A DNA stretch of 64,000 bases from Rhizobium acidisoli. GTDB lineage: Bacteria > Pseudomonadota > Alphaproteobacteria > Rhizobiales > Rhizobiaceae. The translations under genes were made by a program, and so were the position numbers. Under the pieces are notes generated by a model. That model saw only the letters and a program-made list of their open reading frames with translations. It did not search any database and was not told the origin of the DNA. The stretch is taken from positions 3,600,001 through 3,664,000 of the forward strand of contig NZ_CP034998.1 of the NCBI RefSeq assembly GCF_002531755.2, written 5' to 3'. Every line of letters begins with the position of its first letter. Within the stretch, counting starts at the first letter, position 1. Positions 8,618 to 17,318 of the stretch are shown here, in pieces.

Positions 8618-9576
8618 CGGCACTCACCATCTCCAACGCCAAGACATCGATCCTTCCCGGACGCAGCGGTTTCTTCGGCCGGATGTCGGATGCCTTCTGG
8701 CGGCACCCGAAGCTCTTACTCTTCCTGATGCTGACGCCGCCGCTGCTTTGGCTCGGCATCATCTATATCGGTTCGCTGATCGCCCTGCTGCTGCAGAGCT
8801 TCTTCTCCATCGACGATTTTTCCGGCCTGGTGAATTACGAATTCACCCTTGCGACCTATGCCCAGCTTCTGAGCCCGACGAATTTCGACATCATCATCCG
8901 CACAGTCGTGATGGCGGCGCTGGTCACCATCGCTTCCGCATTGATCGCCTTCCCGATCGCCTACTACGCGGCGCGTTATGCCCAAGGCAAATGGAAGGTG
9001 CTCTTTTATCTCGGCGTCATGCTGCCGCTCTGGTCGAGCTATCTCGTCAAGATCTACGCCTGGAAACTGATCCTCGCCAAGGAAGGCATCCTCACCTGGA
9101 TCTTCGAGAGGCTGCATCTCTCCTGGCTGCTCGACGGCATCCTCAATCTGCCGGTCGTCGGCGGCAATTCGCTCTCGGTGAGCTACCTCGGCACCTTCAT
9201 CGTCTTCGTCTACATCTGGCTTCCCTATATGATCCTGCCGACGCAGGCGGCCCTCGAACGCGTGCCAGGCAACCTGATCGAGGCCTCGGCCGATCTCGGC
9301 GCCACCCCGCGCCAGACCTTCCGCACCGTGCTGCTGCCCTTGGCGCTCCCCGGCATCGTCGCCGGTTCGATCTTCACCTTCTCGCTGACATTGGGCGATT
9401 ACATCATCCCGCAAATCATCGGCTCGTCCAGGCTCTTCATCGGCCAGGCCGTCTATGCCCAGCAGGGAACGGCCGGCAACGTGCCGCTCGCCGCCGCCTT
9501 CTCCGTCGTGCCGATCGTCATCATGGCGCTTTACCTGTCGCTCGCCAAAAAACTGGGAGCCTTCGATGCGCTCTGA
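8614..9576 (+). CDS. Polyamine-type ABC transporter permease 1
   Basis: A 320-residue inner-membrane permease of the PotB/YdcU type with about six hydrophobic helices, the first near residues 33-55 ([15 protein letters not shown]). The cytoplasmic EAA-like coupling loop is visible as [25 protein letters not shown] near residue 225 (given by its ends E...G; the conserved part is DLGA..-TF..VLLP). It overlaps the ATPase gene by 4 nt and the next permease by 11 nt, so all three are translated as a unit. Confidence 0.88.
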   Translation: MTALTISNAKTSILPGRSGFFGRMSDAFWRHPKLLLFLMLTPPLLWLGIIYIGSLIALLLQSFFSIDDFSGLVNYEFTLATYAQLLSPTNFDIIIRTVVMAALVTIASALIAFPIAYYAARYAQGKWKVLFYLGVMLPLWSSYLVKIYAWKLILAKEGILTWIFERLHLSWLLDGILNLPVVGGNSLSVSYLGTFIVFVYIWLPYMILPTQAALERVPGNLIEASADLGATPRQTFRTVLLPLALPGIVAGSIFTFSLTLGDYIIPQIIGSSRLFIGQAVYAQQGTAGNVPLAAAFSVVPIVIMALYLSLAKKLGAFDAL

Positions 9577-10378
9577 TCTCAAAACGTCGCCGCTGCCCTT
9601 GAAGATCGCTGCCGCCGGCGGGCTGCTCTTCCTGCACCTGCCGATCCTGCTGATCTTCGTCTATGCCTTCACCACCGAGGAGAAGAGCTATCAATGGCCG
9701 CCGCCCGGCCTGACGCTGCAGTGGTTCGCTGTCGCCTGGAACCGGCCGGACGTCTGGTCGGCGCTTGGCCTTTCCGTGCAGGTCGCCGTCATCGCCACGG
9801 CGATCGCACTCATCCTCGGCACACTCTGCGCGGCGGCCGTCAGCCAGACGAAATTCTTCGGCCGCGAGGCGATCTCGCTGCTCGTCATCCTGCCGATCGC
9901 GCTTCCCGGCATCATCACCGGCATTGCGCTGCGATCCGCCTTCAGTCTGTTCGACATTCCCTTCTCGGTCTGGACCATCGTGCTCGGCCACGCCACCTTC
10001 TGCGTGGTCGTCGTCTACAACAATGCGGTCGCCCGCTTCCGCCGCACCTCCGGCTCGCTGATCGAGGCGTCGATGGATCTCGGCGCCGACGGCTTCCAGA
10101 CCTTCCGCCATGTCATCCTGCCGAATATCGGCACCGCCCTCCTCGCCGGCGGCATGCTGGCTTTCGCATTGTCCTTCGACGAGGTCATCGTCACCACCTT
10201 CACCGGCGGCCAACAATCGACCTTGCCGATCTGGATGCTTGAAGAACTGATCCGCCCGCGCCAGCGGCCCGTCACCAATGTGGTCGCCATGCTCGTGGTG
10301 CTCGTCACCTTTCTGCCGATCCTGGCAGCCTATTACCTCACCCGCGACGGCGACCAGATTGCCGGCGCCGGCAAATAA
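9566..10378 (+). CDS. Polyamine-type ABC transporter permease 2
   Basis: A 270-residue PotC/YdcV-type permease. The ATG at 9566 lies inside the end of the previous permease gene and gives the standard length; the longer reading frame upstream is a shadow of that gene. Hydrophobic helices begin near residue 11 ([20 protein letters not shown]). The coupling loop [14 protein letters not shown] followed by VILPNI is near residue 170. It pairs with permease 1 to form the transmembrane channel. The dehydrogenase gene follows after 13 nt. Confidence 0.88.
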   Translation: MRSDLKTSPLPLKIAAAGGLLFLHLPILLIFVYAFTTEEKSYQWPPPGLTLQWFAVAWNRPDVWSALGLSVQVAVIATAIALILGTLCAAAVSQTKFFGREAISLLVILPIALPGIITGIALRSAFSLFDIPFSVWTIVLGHATFCVVVVYNNAVARFRRTSGSLIEASMDLGADGFQTFRHVILPNIGTALLAGGMLAFALSFDEVIVTTFTGGQQSTLPIWMLEELIRPRQRPVTNVVAMLVVLVTFLPILAAYYLTRDGDQIAGAGK

Positions 10379-10391
10379 CAGGGAGAACATC

Positions 10392-11819
10392 ATGGATACG
10401 CAGATGCTGATCGGTTCCCGCTTCGAAAACGGCACGGAGACGGAAGAGCACATCCTGAACCCGAAGACCGGCGAGACGGTGACCGACCTGCCCGAGGCCT
10501 CGCTCTCCCAGGTCGACGCCGCCGTCGATGCCGCCGAAAAAGCCTTCAGGAGCTGGTCGCAGATGACACCGGGCGAACGTTCCGGCTACCTCCTGAAGAT
10601 CGCCGACGCCATCGAGAAGGATGCCGCCGGCTTCGCCACACTGGAGGCGCTGAACTGCGGCAAGCCGATCAATGCGGTGCTGAACGACGAAATCCCGGCA
10701 ATCGTCGATTGTTATCGCTTCTTCGCCGGCGCCGTGCGCAACCTGCACGCCCCGGCCGCCGGCGAATACCTGCCCGGCCACACCTCGATGATCCGCCGCG
10801 ATCCGATCGGCATCGTCGGCTCGATCGCGCCGTGGAACTATCCGCTGATGATGATGGCCTGGAAGCTGGCGCCGGCGATCGCCGGCGGCAATACCGTCGT
10901 CTTCAAGCCTTCCGAGCAGACGCCGCTGACGGCACTGAAGATGGCCAAGCTGCTCTCCGACATCCTGCCCGAAGGCGTCGTCAACGTCATCCTCGGCCGC
11001 GGCGAAAGCGTCGGCAACGCCCTCATCAACCATGCCAAGATCGGCATGGTCTCGATCACAGGCGATGTCGCCACCGGCAAAAAGGTGCTGCAGGCCGCCG
11101 CCAAGACGGTCAAGCGCACCCATCTGGAACTCGGCGGCAAGGCCCCGGTCATCGTCTTCGACGATGCCGACATCGACGCCGTCGTGTCAGGCATCCGCAC
11201 CTTCGGCTATTACAATGCCGGCCAGGACTGCACAGCCGCCTGCCGCATCTATGCCGATGCCAAGGTCTACGACAATTTCGTCGCCGATCTTTCCTCGGCA
11301 GTATCGAGCATCCGCTTCAACCAGGCCGACGATACCGAAAACGAGATCGGCCCGCTGATCTCCAGGCGCCAGCGCGACCGCGTCGAAAGCTTCGTCGCCC
11401 GCGCTTCCGAGCACAAGCACATGGAGGTCACCACCGGCGGCAAGGTCTCCGGTGACAAGGGCTTCTTCTTCACCCCGACGGTCATTGCTGGCGCGCTGCA
11501 GGACGACGAGATCGTCCGACGCGAGGTCTTCGGCCCGGTCGTCTCGGTCACTCGCTTTTCCGATGCCGACGATGCCGTCGCCTGGGCAAACGACAGCGAT
11601 TACGGCCTCGCCTCCTCGGTCTGGACCAAGGATATCGGCCGCGGCATGAAGACGGCCGCCCGGCTGCAATATGGCTGCACCTGGATCAACACGCATTTCA
11701 TGCTGGTCAACGAAATGCCGCATGGCGGTCTGAAACAATCGGGCTACGGCAAGGACATGTCGACCTACGCGCTGGAGGATTACACCGCCGTGCGCCATGT
11801 GATGATCAATCACAGCTGA
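10392..11819 (+). CDS. patD: Gamma-aminobutyraldehyde dehydrogenase
   Basis: A 475-residue NAD-dependent aldehyde dehydrogenase, the expected last step for putrescine carbon (4-aminobutanal to GABA). The catalytic glutamate motif LELGGKAP and the nucleophile region GQDCTAACR are seen, in the usual order after the cofactor-binding PWNYPLMM segment. Length and motifs fit E. coli YdcW/PatD, which also closes a ydcSTUV operon. ATG 10392 follows GGGAGAACATC. The shared operon makes uptake and oxidation of an aminated aldehyde precursor the natural reading; the exact substrate is inference, since related enzymes accept betaine aldehyde and other aminoaldehydes. Confidence 0.82.
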   Translation: MDTQMLIGSRFENGTETEEHILNPKTGETVTDLPEASLSQVDAAVDAAEKAFRSWSQMTPGERSGYLLKIADAIEKDAAGFATLEALNCGKPINAVLNDEIPAIVDCYRFFAGAVRNLHAPAAGEYLPGHTSMIRRDPIGIVGSIAPWNYPLMMMAWKLAPAIAGGNTVVFKPSEQTPLTALKMAKLLSDILPEGVVNVILGRGESVGNALINHAKIGMVSITGDVATGKKVLQAAAKTVKRTHLELGGKAPVIVFDDADIDAVVSGIRTFGYYNAGQDCTAACRIYADAKVYDNFVADLSSAVSSIRFNQADDTENEIGPLISRRQRDRVESFVARASEHKHMEVTTGGKVSGDKGFFFTPTVIAGALQDDEIVRREVFGPVVSVTRFSDADDAVAWANDSDYGLASSVWTKDIGRGMKTAARLQYGCTWINTHFMLVNEMPHGGLKQSGYGKDMSTYALEDYTAVRHVMINHS

Positions 11820-11825
11820 CCTTCG

Positions 11826-11861
11826 TTAGAGCATGATGTTTCTCATGGCATCATGCGCTAA
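11826..11861. repeat. Palindromic intergenic repeat
   Basis: Arms TTAGAGCATGATG and CATCATGCGCTAA (one mismatch) flank a 10-nt loop, directly after the dehydrogenase gene. The GAGCATGATG core is a common Rhizobium intergenic repeat; it may serve as a transcript end. The rest of the gap to 11960 shows no gene. Confidence 0.6.
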
Positions 11862-11960
11862 CTCTTTAATTGAGAACAGGATTCGGAGGGAGACCCAGAC
11901 GCCACGATCCGTCGTTGCCGGCGGAGGCGGGTTTTCGGCATTGGTTCGCCCCGGGGGATC

Positions 11961-12584
11961 TCAGGCTGTGTGGTTATAAAGTGCCAGCAATTGACTGCCA
12001 CCGCTCCAGATCATGTCGATCGCGACATAGACGATGATCGCAAGGCCGAACCAACCGATCCACCGAAAGCGGTTGAGCAGCCTGGCGACGAAATTCGACG
12101 CGACGCCCATCAACAGCACCGAGAGGATCAGCCCGAAGATCAGTGCGCTCATATTGTCCTTCGCCGCTCCGGCGACGGCGAGCACATTGTCGAGCGACAT
12201 CGAGACGTCGGCGAAGATGATCTGGCCAATCGCCTGCCGGAAGAGTTTCGGCTTGATATGCGCGACGGCTTCGCCGGCGTGAGCCTCGTCCGCGCCCCCC
12301 GATATGAGCTCGCGGCCCATCGTCCAGCAGATCCAGAGCAGCATCAGGCCGCCGGCGAGCGTGATGCCGGTGATCGCCAGAAGCTTGGCGGCGATGACCG
12401 CGAAGACGATGCGGATGACGGCAGCCGCCGCAATACCGACGGCGATTGCCTTGCCGCGCAGCTCGCTGACGAGGCCAGCGGCAGCCATGCCGATGACGAT
12501 GACATTGTCTCCCGACAGCAGGAGATTGATCATGATCACTTCGAAATAGGCGGAAAACGTATGCTGATCCAGAAAAGCTGGCAT
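11961..12584 (-). CDS. TerC/YjbE family integral membrane protein
   Basis: A 207-residue polytopic membrane protein. The family motif LLLSGDNVIVIGMA lies at about residues 19-32 and a second acidic motif FADVSMSLDNVLAVAG near 128-143, the same two-motif pattern as the TerC protein at 257 but in the shorter YjbE-type form. Manganese or other metal export is possible from family members; no substrate is visible here. ATG 12584 is chosen because it precedes the first helix; a longer frame to 12671 would take its start from a RIME-like repeat. The ribosome-binding site is weak (GAAAG). Transcribed away from the DUF1328 gene. Confidence 0.78.
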   Translation of the reverse strand: MPAFLDQHTFSAYFEVIMINLLLSGDNVIVIGMAAAGLVSELRGKAIAVGIAAAAVIRIVFAVIAAKLLAITGITLAGGLMLLWICWTMGRELISGGADEAHAGEAVAHIKPKLFRQAIGQIIFADVSMSLDNVLAVAGAAKDNMSALIFGLILSVLLMGVASNFVARLLNRFRWIGWFGLAIIVYVAIDMIWSGGSQLLALYNHTA

Positions 12585-12663
12585 GGTGATCGAGCTTTCA
12601 TCGACGGGGCAATCGACAGTCTCTTCAAACAGATCGGACAGGCTTTGAAAAGACCCGTATTCC

Positions 12664-12767
12664 TGATGCATGTCGCCCGGAAGCGTGCAGCGGTTCCGGG
12701 ATAACGACATGCATCAAAACAAGAGCTAAAGCGCGTCGCATGAATCATATTCGATGCGGCGCGCTTT
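12664..12767. repeat. RIME-like two-module mosaic element
   Basis: Module one (12664-12716) has perfect 12-nt arms TGATGCATGTCG and CGACATGCATCA. Module two (12728-12767) has arms starting AAAGCGCG and ending CGCGCTTT with an imperfect inner stem. A close copy of module one lies at 21125. This is the organisation described for Rhizobium-specific intergenic mosaic elements. Confidence 0.75.
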
Positions 12768-12799
12768 GGAAGAGAACGTCATTCCACTCCAAACGATCC

Positions 12800-12824
12800 G
12801 GAACAATTTGCCCGTTGCAGCGTC
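12800..12824 (+). promoter_or_regulatory. Candidate general-stress (EcfG-type) promoter for DUF1328 gene
   Basis: GGAAC at 12800-12804, 16 nt, then CGTC at 12821-12824; the alphaproteobacterial EcfG consensus is GGAAC-N16/17-CGTT, so one mismatch. It lies 30 nt upstream of a small stress-type membrane protein gene. Confidence 0.45.
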
Positions 12825-12853
12825 TTTCTCAGGCAACCGCAAAGGATGACGTC

Positions 12854-13027
12854 ATGCTGAAATGGGCTCTGATATTTTTCGTAATTTCGATCATCGCCGG
12901 CTTTTTCGGTTTCTCCGGCGTCTCGGCAGCCACCGCGACGATCGCCCGCGTTCTCTTCGGCATCGCGCTGGTGATCTTCCTGATCTTCCTGGTTCTCGCG
13001 CTGATGGCCGGCCAGGCGGTCTTTTGA
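12854..13027 (+). CDS. DUF1328 small membrane protein (YtjA-like)
   Basis: A 57-residue peptide almost entirely membrane-embedded: helix one [20 protein letters not shown] (20 residues shown) and a second helix around residues 31-52, joined by a short [10 protein letters not shown] turn. Length and the KWAL start match the DUF1328/YtjA family, whose function is unknown and which is often induced by stress in alphaproteobacteria. ATG 12854 follows AAAGGATGAC; the longer frame from 12740 begins inside the mosaic repeat and is not credible. An EcfG-like promoter candidate lies just upstream. The next 190 nt hold no recognisable gene. Confidence 0.85.
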   Translation: MLKWALIFFVISIIAGFFGFSGVSAATATIARVLFGIALVIFLIFLVLALMAGQAVF

Positions 13028-13219
13028 CGGAGAAACGCTCTGGTTTCTTCCCAACACACGATTTGGGGAGAGGGAGATGAATGGGCGGCCGCATGGCTTG
13101 CGCTTGCCGCCCCATTCCCACTGACGCGCCTCTGGCCGAATACAGCGCCTCTCGCCCTGTACCCGGCCATCTTGAACAGTCCTTGACTGTTTTGCGCAGC
13201 CGCTTTCCGAGCCTGCAGC

Positions 13220-13876
13220 CTATTTCAACTCGGCAAGGAGAGCGTCGGCGCCCTTGCGGACGCCCACCATCGAGGCATCCATCGCCGAGAAGCTGGCGCC
13301 GATATTCATCGCATTGGGATATTGTTTGGTGACGTAGGAAGACAGGAGGCGATTGCTCGTCGCATCATAGATCTCAACGGCATAATTCACCGAACCGGTC
13401 ATCGAGCCTTCGCGGCCGCGAGCGGCCTGGACGGTGTTGTACAATCCACCTGCGACGTCGATGTGCGAGACCGTTCCGAGGACCGCCGTCGTCGCCTTTG
13501 CGCCCGTCAGCGTCAGATGCAATCTGAGTGTTGCAGGAGCAGCGACGTTGACGATTGCAAAGCGCGTATTCAATTTTTCCGTAAACTGCTGCTGCATGTA
13601 ATTGGCCAGCAAAGCCTTGTCTTTTTCAGGGACCTTGCCGAACTGATTGTCTGGACCGTTATAGACGGTCACGGGATCTACGATGATCCTGCTGTATTGG
13701 CTCCAGTTGACGTTCGTCTGGTAACGATACGGCATGCGGCCGGTTTTATCCGCAATGTTCGGCTGGAGCTGCGATGCCGAAGCAAGTCCGGCATAAACCG
13801 TCGGGTCAGGGGTCGAGCAGGCGGCAAGGCTCAGGCAGGCGAGCAGCGCGGCACCGATTTTCAGCTTTTTTATCAA
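13220..13876 (-). CDS. DUF3313-type lipoprotein
   Basis: A 218-residue predicted lipoprotein. The N-terminus has KK, a hydrophobic core and the lipobox LAAC at residues 17-20, so the mature protein is lipid-anchored at Cys20. The body (YSRIIVDPVTVY near residue 60, later GGLYNT and VEIYDATSNRLLSS) resembles DUF3313 lipoproteins of proteobacteria, for which no function is established. No partner gene is adjacent: it is convergent with the DUF1328 region and followed upstream by the two-component system with a 150-nt gap. Start fixed by the signal peptide. Confidence 0.75.
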   Translation of the reverse strand: MIKKLKIGAALLACLSLAACSTPDPTVYAGLASASQLQPNIADKTGRMPYRYQTNVNWSQYSRIIVDPVTVYNGPDNQFGKVPEKDKALLANYMQQQFTEKLNTRFAIVNVAAPATLRLHLTLTGAKATTAVLGTVSHIDVAGGLYNTVQAARGREGSMTGSVNYAVEIYDATSNRLLSSYVTKQYPNAMNIGASFSAMDASMVGVRKGADALLAELK

Positions 13877-14028
13877 GGATCTGGCTCCAGCTTTTGGGAA
13901 TGCCGAAAGGCATGGGATCGGCTGGGACCGGTTTTATGGAATTCGAGTGTTGCTGTGTTTGCTATGATGTGTGGAAATGTTCGTGAACCGTCATCGAGAC
14001 GAAGCAACGACAACGCACCGGCTGGAAG

Positions 14029-15402
14029 TTAGCGCGGTGAAGAAATCGGCGGCAGGCCATCGGTCTGGGTCGCTTGAGCGACCGGAAGATCGATGACGAC
14101 GACTAGGCCGTTCGGTTTCCTGTCCAACAACGTCAATTGTCCGTTGTGTCCTCTGGTGATCATCCCGTTAGCGATCGGAAGACCTAGCCCAAGCCCGGAA
14201 CCGCTCTTCGCGCCGAACTGCCGCGATTTATCCGCTTTGAAGAATGGCTCCAAAACCTTCGCCTTGAGCTCATCGGTCAAGCCGGGGCCATTGTCGCTGA
14301 CCTTTATCTTGATCCCGCCATCGTCGCGACGTTCCAGATCGATTTCGACCTGCGTCGCATAGCGGGACGCATTCTCGACCAGATTCGTGATCGCGCGACT
14401 CAGCGCCTGAGGTTTGCAGACAAACGCCAGCCGCCGCGGGCCGGTGAACCGCACATCGACACCAGTATCGGAAAAATCGGTCGCGATCGTCTGCAGCAGG
14501 CTTGAGATATCGACCTTTAGATCGACCGCCATCACGGATGGGTCTTTGAAATAGGCCAGGCACTCGTCGATCATGAAATTCAAGGTGGCGATATCGGCCA
14601 GCATCAGGCTGCGAAGTTCCGGTTCTGCGGAACGCTCGGCCCGCATCCGCAATCTCGTCAGGGGCGTCCTGAGATCATGACCCACACCACTCAGCATTCT
14701 GGTTCGATCCTCCGACATGCTTTGGATTCGATCGCTCATGACGTTCAGCGATTCCGCCAGACTGCGGATCTCGGCTGCACCATCCGCTTCGAAAGGCTTT
14801 TCCAAACTGCCTTCCGTGCTTGCTCGTTTTGCAGCGGCGGCAAACCGTCTTAAGGGTTCGGTGATCAGTTGGCTGCTGAAATAGGCAAGCAGCACCAAAG
14901 GGATGACGATTTTCAGAAATCCGCTGACAGCGGCAGGAACGAACCACAAATAGCTGGGAAATACCGGCAGTTGAAAGATCAGTGCCCGCTTGTCGTCAAT
15001 TCCGACGGTCAGGACGTCAGGGTGCGATTGGCCCATGACGAAGCGGTGAAATGCCGTCAAGACATTGTCGGCGAGCATCGCGTCGATGCGCGCGACGAAT
15101 TCGCCAGGCGATATCCGTTGCTCCCCTCCGCGTGACTGGTCCGGGGACGTCCTTTCGACCGCAATGCCGATTGCCGCAGCCCTCTCCAGGACGGCGTCTT
15201 CATCCTGCGCCGACCTTGCCTCATCAAATTGCTGCGCGACCATCGCCGCTCTCGCGGCAAAGAGGCCGTTCTGAAAACCGCGATCATGACGGCCGTAGAT
15301 GAATGGCTCCATGGCTGTCGCCACCACGGAAACCAGCACGACCAGCAGCGTCGCTAAGATGAGAATCTGGTTTTGGATCGAAGCGCGTCGAAAATTTCTC
15401 AA
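14029..15402 (-). CDS. Two-component sensor histidine kinase (EnvZ-like)
   Basis: A 457-residue membrane kinase. Helix one at residues 12-30, a periplasmic sensor of about 115 residues, helix two at 153-174, then HAMP, the H-box GHDLRTPLTRLRMR with phosphorylated His242, the N-box NLVENASRYA (Asn344), G1 DNGPGL at 370-375 and G2 GSGLGLGLPI at 401-410. The TTG at 15402 is taken as start: it overlaps the regulator stop as TTGA, and the next ATG would delete helix one. The much longer frame to 15897 runs through the regulator gene and is rejected. Partner is the OmpR-type regulator upstream. The signal is not evident. Confidence 0.85.
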   Translation of the reverse strand: MRNFRRASIQNQILILATLLVVLVSVVATAMEPFIYGRHDRGFQNGLFAARAAMVAQQFDEARSAQDEDAVLERAAAIGIAVERTSPDQSRGGEQRISPGEFVARIDAMLADNVLTAFHRFVMGQSHPDVLTVGIDDKRALIFQLPVFPSYLWFVPAAVSGFLKIVIPLVLLAYFSSQLITEPLRRFAAAAKRASTEGSLEKPFEADGAAEIRSLAESLNVMSDRIQSMSEDRTRMLSGVGHDLRTPLTRLRMRAERSAEPELRSLMLADIATLNFMIDECLAYFKDPSVMAVDLKVDISSLLQTIATDFSDTGVDVRFTGPRRLAFVCKPQALSRAITNLVENASRYATQVEIDLERRDDGGIKIKVSDNGPGLTDELKAKVLEPFFKADKSRQFGAKSGSGLGLGLPIANGMITRGHNGQLTLLDRKPNGLVVVIDLPVAQATQTDGLPPISSPR

Positions 15403-16139
15403 GAGAGGCGCTCTACCTTGGATGCGAAAAGATAGCCGCCCAGCCGCACCGTCTTTATGAATGTCGGATCTTTCAGATTGGGCTCGATCTTTTGCCTGAC
15501 CCGGCTGATATGGGCGTCGATGCTGCGCTCCACCGGCCCCGCCGATCCGGCATGCGTCATTGATAGCAGCTGTTCGCGCGTCAAAACCTGGTTCGGATTG
15601 CAGCAGAATGCCAGGAGGATATCGAACTCCGCAGTCGTCATCGAAACTTGGGCGCCATCGGCATCGAGGAGCTGACGGCTTTTCGGATCGATGCGCCATC
15701 CCGAGAACGTCATGGGGCCAAGCGCTTCCTCCTGATGATGCGCATATGACGCTCTGCGGAGAATACTCTTGATCCTGGCCAGCAGTTCGCGGGAGTTGAA
15801 TGGTTTCGTGACATAGTCGTCGGCACCGAGCTCCAGGCCCAGAATCCGGTCGATATCCTCCTGGAGCGCCGTCAGCATCAGGATCGGCACCTGGCACGAA
15901 GCACGAAGCCGCCTGCAGATGCTGAAACCGTCCTCGCCCGGCAGCATCGCGTCGAGGACGATGAGGTCGAATTGCTCGCGCGCCATCAGTCGATCCATAG
16001 CCGCGCCGTTCTCCACCGACGAGGCCCCAAAGCCGCTGCTTCGAAGAAAGTCCACCAGCATATCCGCGATCGCGGGATCGTCCTCGACGATGAGGATACG
16101 AGCGTGATTGGGAACTGCCGTTTCATATGCCATCGTCAT
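15399..16139 (-). CDS. Two-component response regulator, OmpR family
   Basis: A 246-residue response regulator with a receiver domain (residues 12-125) and a winged-helix DNA-binding domain (150-245). The acidic pocket is IVEDD, the phosphoacceptor Asp63 is in IVLDAMLP, and the switch residues Thr90 and Lys112 (LMLTA; YVTKPF) are present. The output domain shows LTREQLL and the recognition segment VERSIDAHISRVRQK. Start ATG 16139 is favoured by AAGAGAA just upstream; ATG 16133 is the alternative. The stop overlaps the kinase start, so the pair is coupled. Targets are unknown; the neighbouring lipoprotein or small membrane genes are candidates only by proximity. The 16140-16327 gap shows nothing clear. 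Confidence 0.88.
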   Translation of the reverse strand: MTMAYETAVPNHARILIVEDDPAIADMLVDFLRSSGFGASSVENGAAMDRLMAREQFDLIVLDAMLPGEDGFSICRRLRASCQVPILMLTALQEDIDRILGLELGADDYVTKPFNSRELLARIKSILRRASYAHHQEEALGPMTFSGWRIDPKSRQLLDADGAQVSMTTAEFDILLAFCCNPNQVLTREQLLSMTHAGSAGPVERSIDAHISRVRQKIEPNLKDPTFIKTVRLGGYLFASKVERLS

Positions 16140-16327
16140 TCGTTCTCTTGCCGGAAGCTGCGGCGCGAAATTACCAGGTTTCACCATGGCCGGGTCAAAG
16201 ATCTCTGAGGGATACCACACGATTCCAGCCGGCGCGCCGGGCTCCGCCTTCAGCATATCAGGTGCCGTGCGATGATATGTTCGATAATGTTGAGATATGT
16301 TGCGGATTTCCGAGAGGCAATCCGGCG

Positions 16328-16606
16328 TCAAAACTGGCTTTGGGGATCGCCGCTGATTTCCACCTTGTCGCCTTGGATTGCGCAATCGATGATGACGGTG
16401 GCGATGAAACACATCCGAACGACCAGCAGGCAAAAGAACACCAGCGAGACGATCGCCGTCGCATAATGCTTCAACGCCGAGCGCTTCGGGAGCCGTGCCG
16501 TGAGCTTATGGAGAAGACGTCTGGCGAGACGACCGATCGCCACGAGCAGGAACAATGCCGTGATGATGTAGCCGCTTGCTGCGGCTGCCCCTAACAACTG
16601 AAACAT
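16328..16606 (-). CDS. Small hypothetical membrane protein
   Basis: About 92 residues, not recognised. Two hydrophobic helices, residues 8-24 (AAASGYIITALFLLVAIG) and 48-72 (ATAIVSLVFFCLLVVRMCF), are separated by a basic loop RLARRLLHKLTARLPKR that should be cytoplasmic. The short tail contains VEISGDPQSQF. The ATG at 16606 is chosen because the protein then starts at the first helix; the frame remains open to 16726. The membrane-like composition argues that it is coding. It lies upstream of and parallel to the two-component genes, with 188 nt between them. Confidence 0.5.
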   Translation of the reverse strand: MFQLLGAAAASGYIITALFLLVAIGRLARRLLHKLTARLPKRSALKHYATAIVSLVFFCLLVVRMCFIATVIIDCAIQGDKVEISGDPQSQF

Positions 16607-16728
16607 GAGAAGACACCCGCACCAGGTGAAAAGCTCCGATTTCGGAATGACGCTTTCAAGCCGGCCAGGCCACGCAGAAGGAATGAAGCGCAGCGTCCGG
16701 TTCGTTACCGGTTGGAATTCGCCCACGC

Positions 16729-17211
16729 CTAATCAGCCCGCTCTGCGTTGGATGTGGCACGACGGCTTAAAAGAAGAGACGTGGCGGCACGCCACCGAGA
16801 CGCCTTGACGGTGCCTGCAATCGACGTCCCGTTTGCAGCAGGTGCCTTTTGGACCGCAGCAATCCTGGCTGTTTTTGACTCCGTGAGTGCCGCGATCCTT
16901 CTTAGAAAGGCGTCGCCGTCGAATTCCTTCGAGGGATGAGCGGACTTTGCCGTCGGCTGGGCAGCATGGAAAAACACTTCGAGATTGATGACCGGTATCG
17001 GCTTGATGTTTCGGACCATATCGATATCCGGCCGCGTTGTTACCGCCAGCAAATATCGGTCCGACCGCAAGGCGTCGAAGAGTTCCGGCACCGAGGATAC
17101 AGAAGCCGCGGCATATCCGTTCTCATTCAATTTCGAGACGATATCGTTGGCAGCGCCTTTTCCGAGAAAGACGAGAATTGGCTTTTGCTGATTGTTTTGC
17201 GCGGAAGACAT
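16729..17211 (-). CDS. Hypothetical cytoplasmic protein
   Basis: About 160 residues, not recognised. The first 80 residues (PILVFLGKGAANDIVSKLNE, then SVPELFDALRSDRYLLAVTT) have the alternating strand/helix pattern of a Rossmann or receiver-like fold, but no phosphoacceptor motif is evident. A variable Ala/Ser-rich tail with basic residues follows (SRWRAATSLLLSRRA). No signal peptide. The start at ATG 17211 gives MSSAQNN; ATG 17220 is also in frame. It precedes the small membrane protein gene on the same strand with about 120 nt between them, and the gap 17221-17318 holds no gene. Codon bias supports coding, the function is unknown. Confidence 0.5.
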   Translation of the reverse strand: MSSAQNNQQKPILVFLGKGAANDIVSKLNENGYAAASVSSVPELFDALRSDRYLLAVTTRPDIDMVRNIKPIPVINLEVFFHAAQPTAKSAHPSKEFDGDAFLRRIAALTESKTARIAAVQKAPAANGTSIAGTVKASRWRAATSLLLSRRATSNAERAD

Positions 17212-17318
17212 CACTGGCACACTCCTGACCTGTCGCCATAAGTGTAGCCCGCATCGACGCCGCCGTTTGTTCGGTTTTGTTCGATTTTATTGCGCCGCAG
17301 GATGCTCGCCGACCTCGA

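Noticed and set aside
15403..15897. Extension of the histidine kinase frame by 165 residues upstream
   Set aside because: It runs antisense-free but out of frame through the response regulator gene and shows no domain; overlap with a clear receiver/winged-helix protein rules it out.
16127..16594. Plus-strand frame of 155 residues opposite the small membrane protein
   Set aside because: Composition is that of a shadow frame (many His, Asp, Arg and Gln with no hydrophobic core), while the minus-strand reading gives two clean membrane helices.
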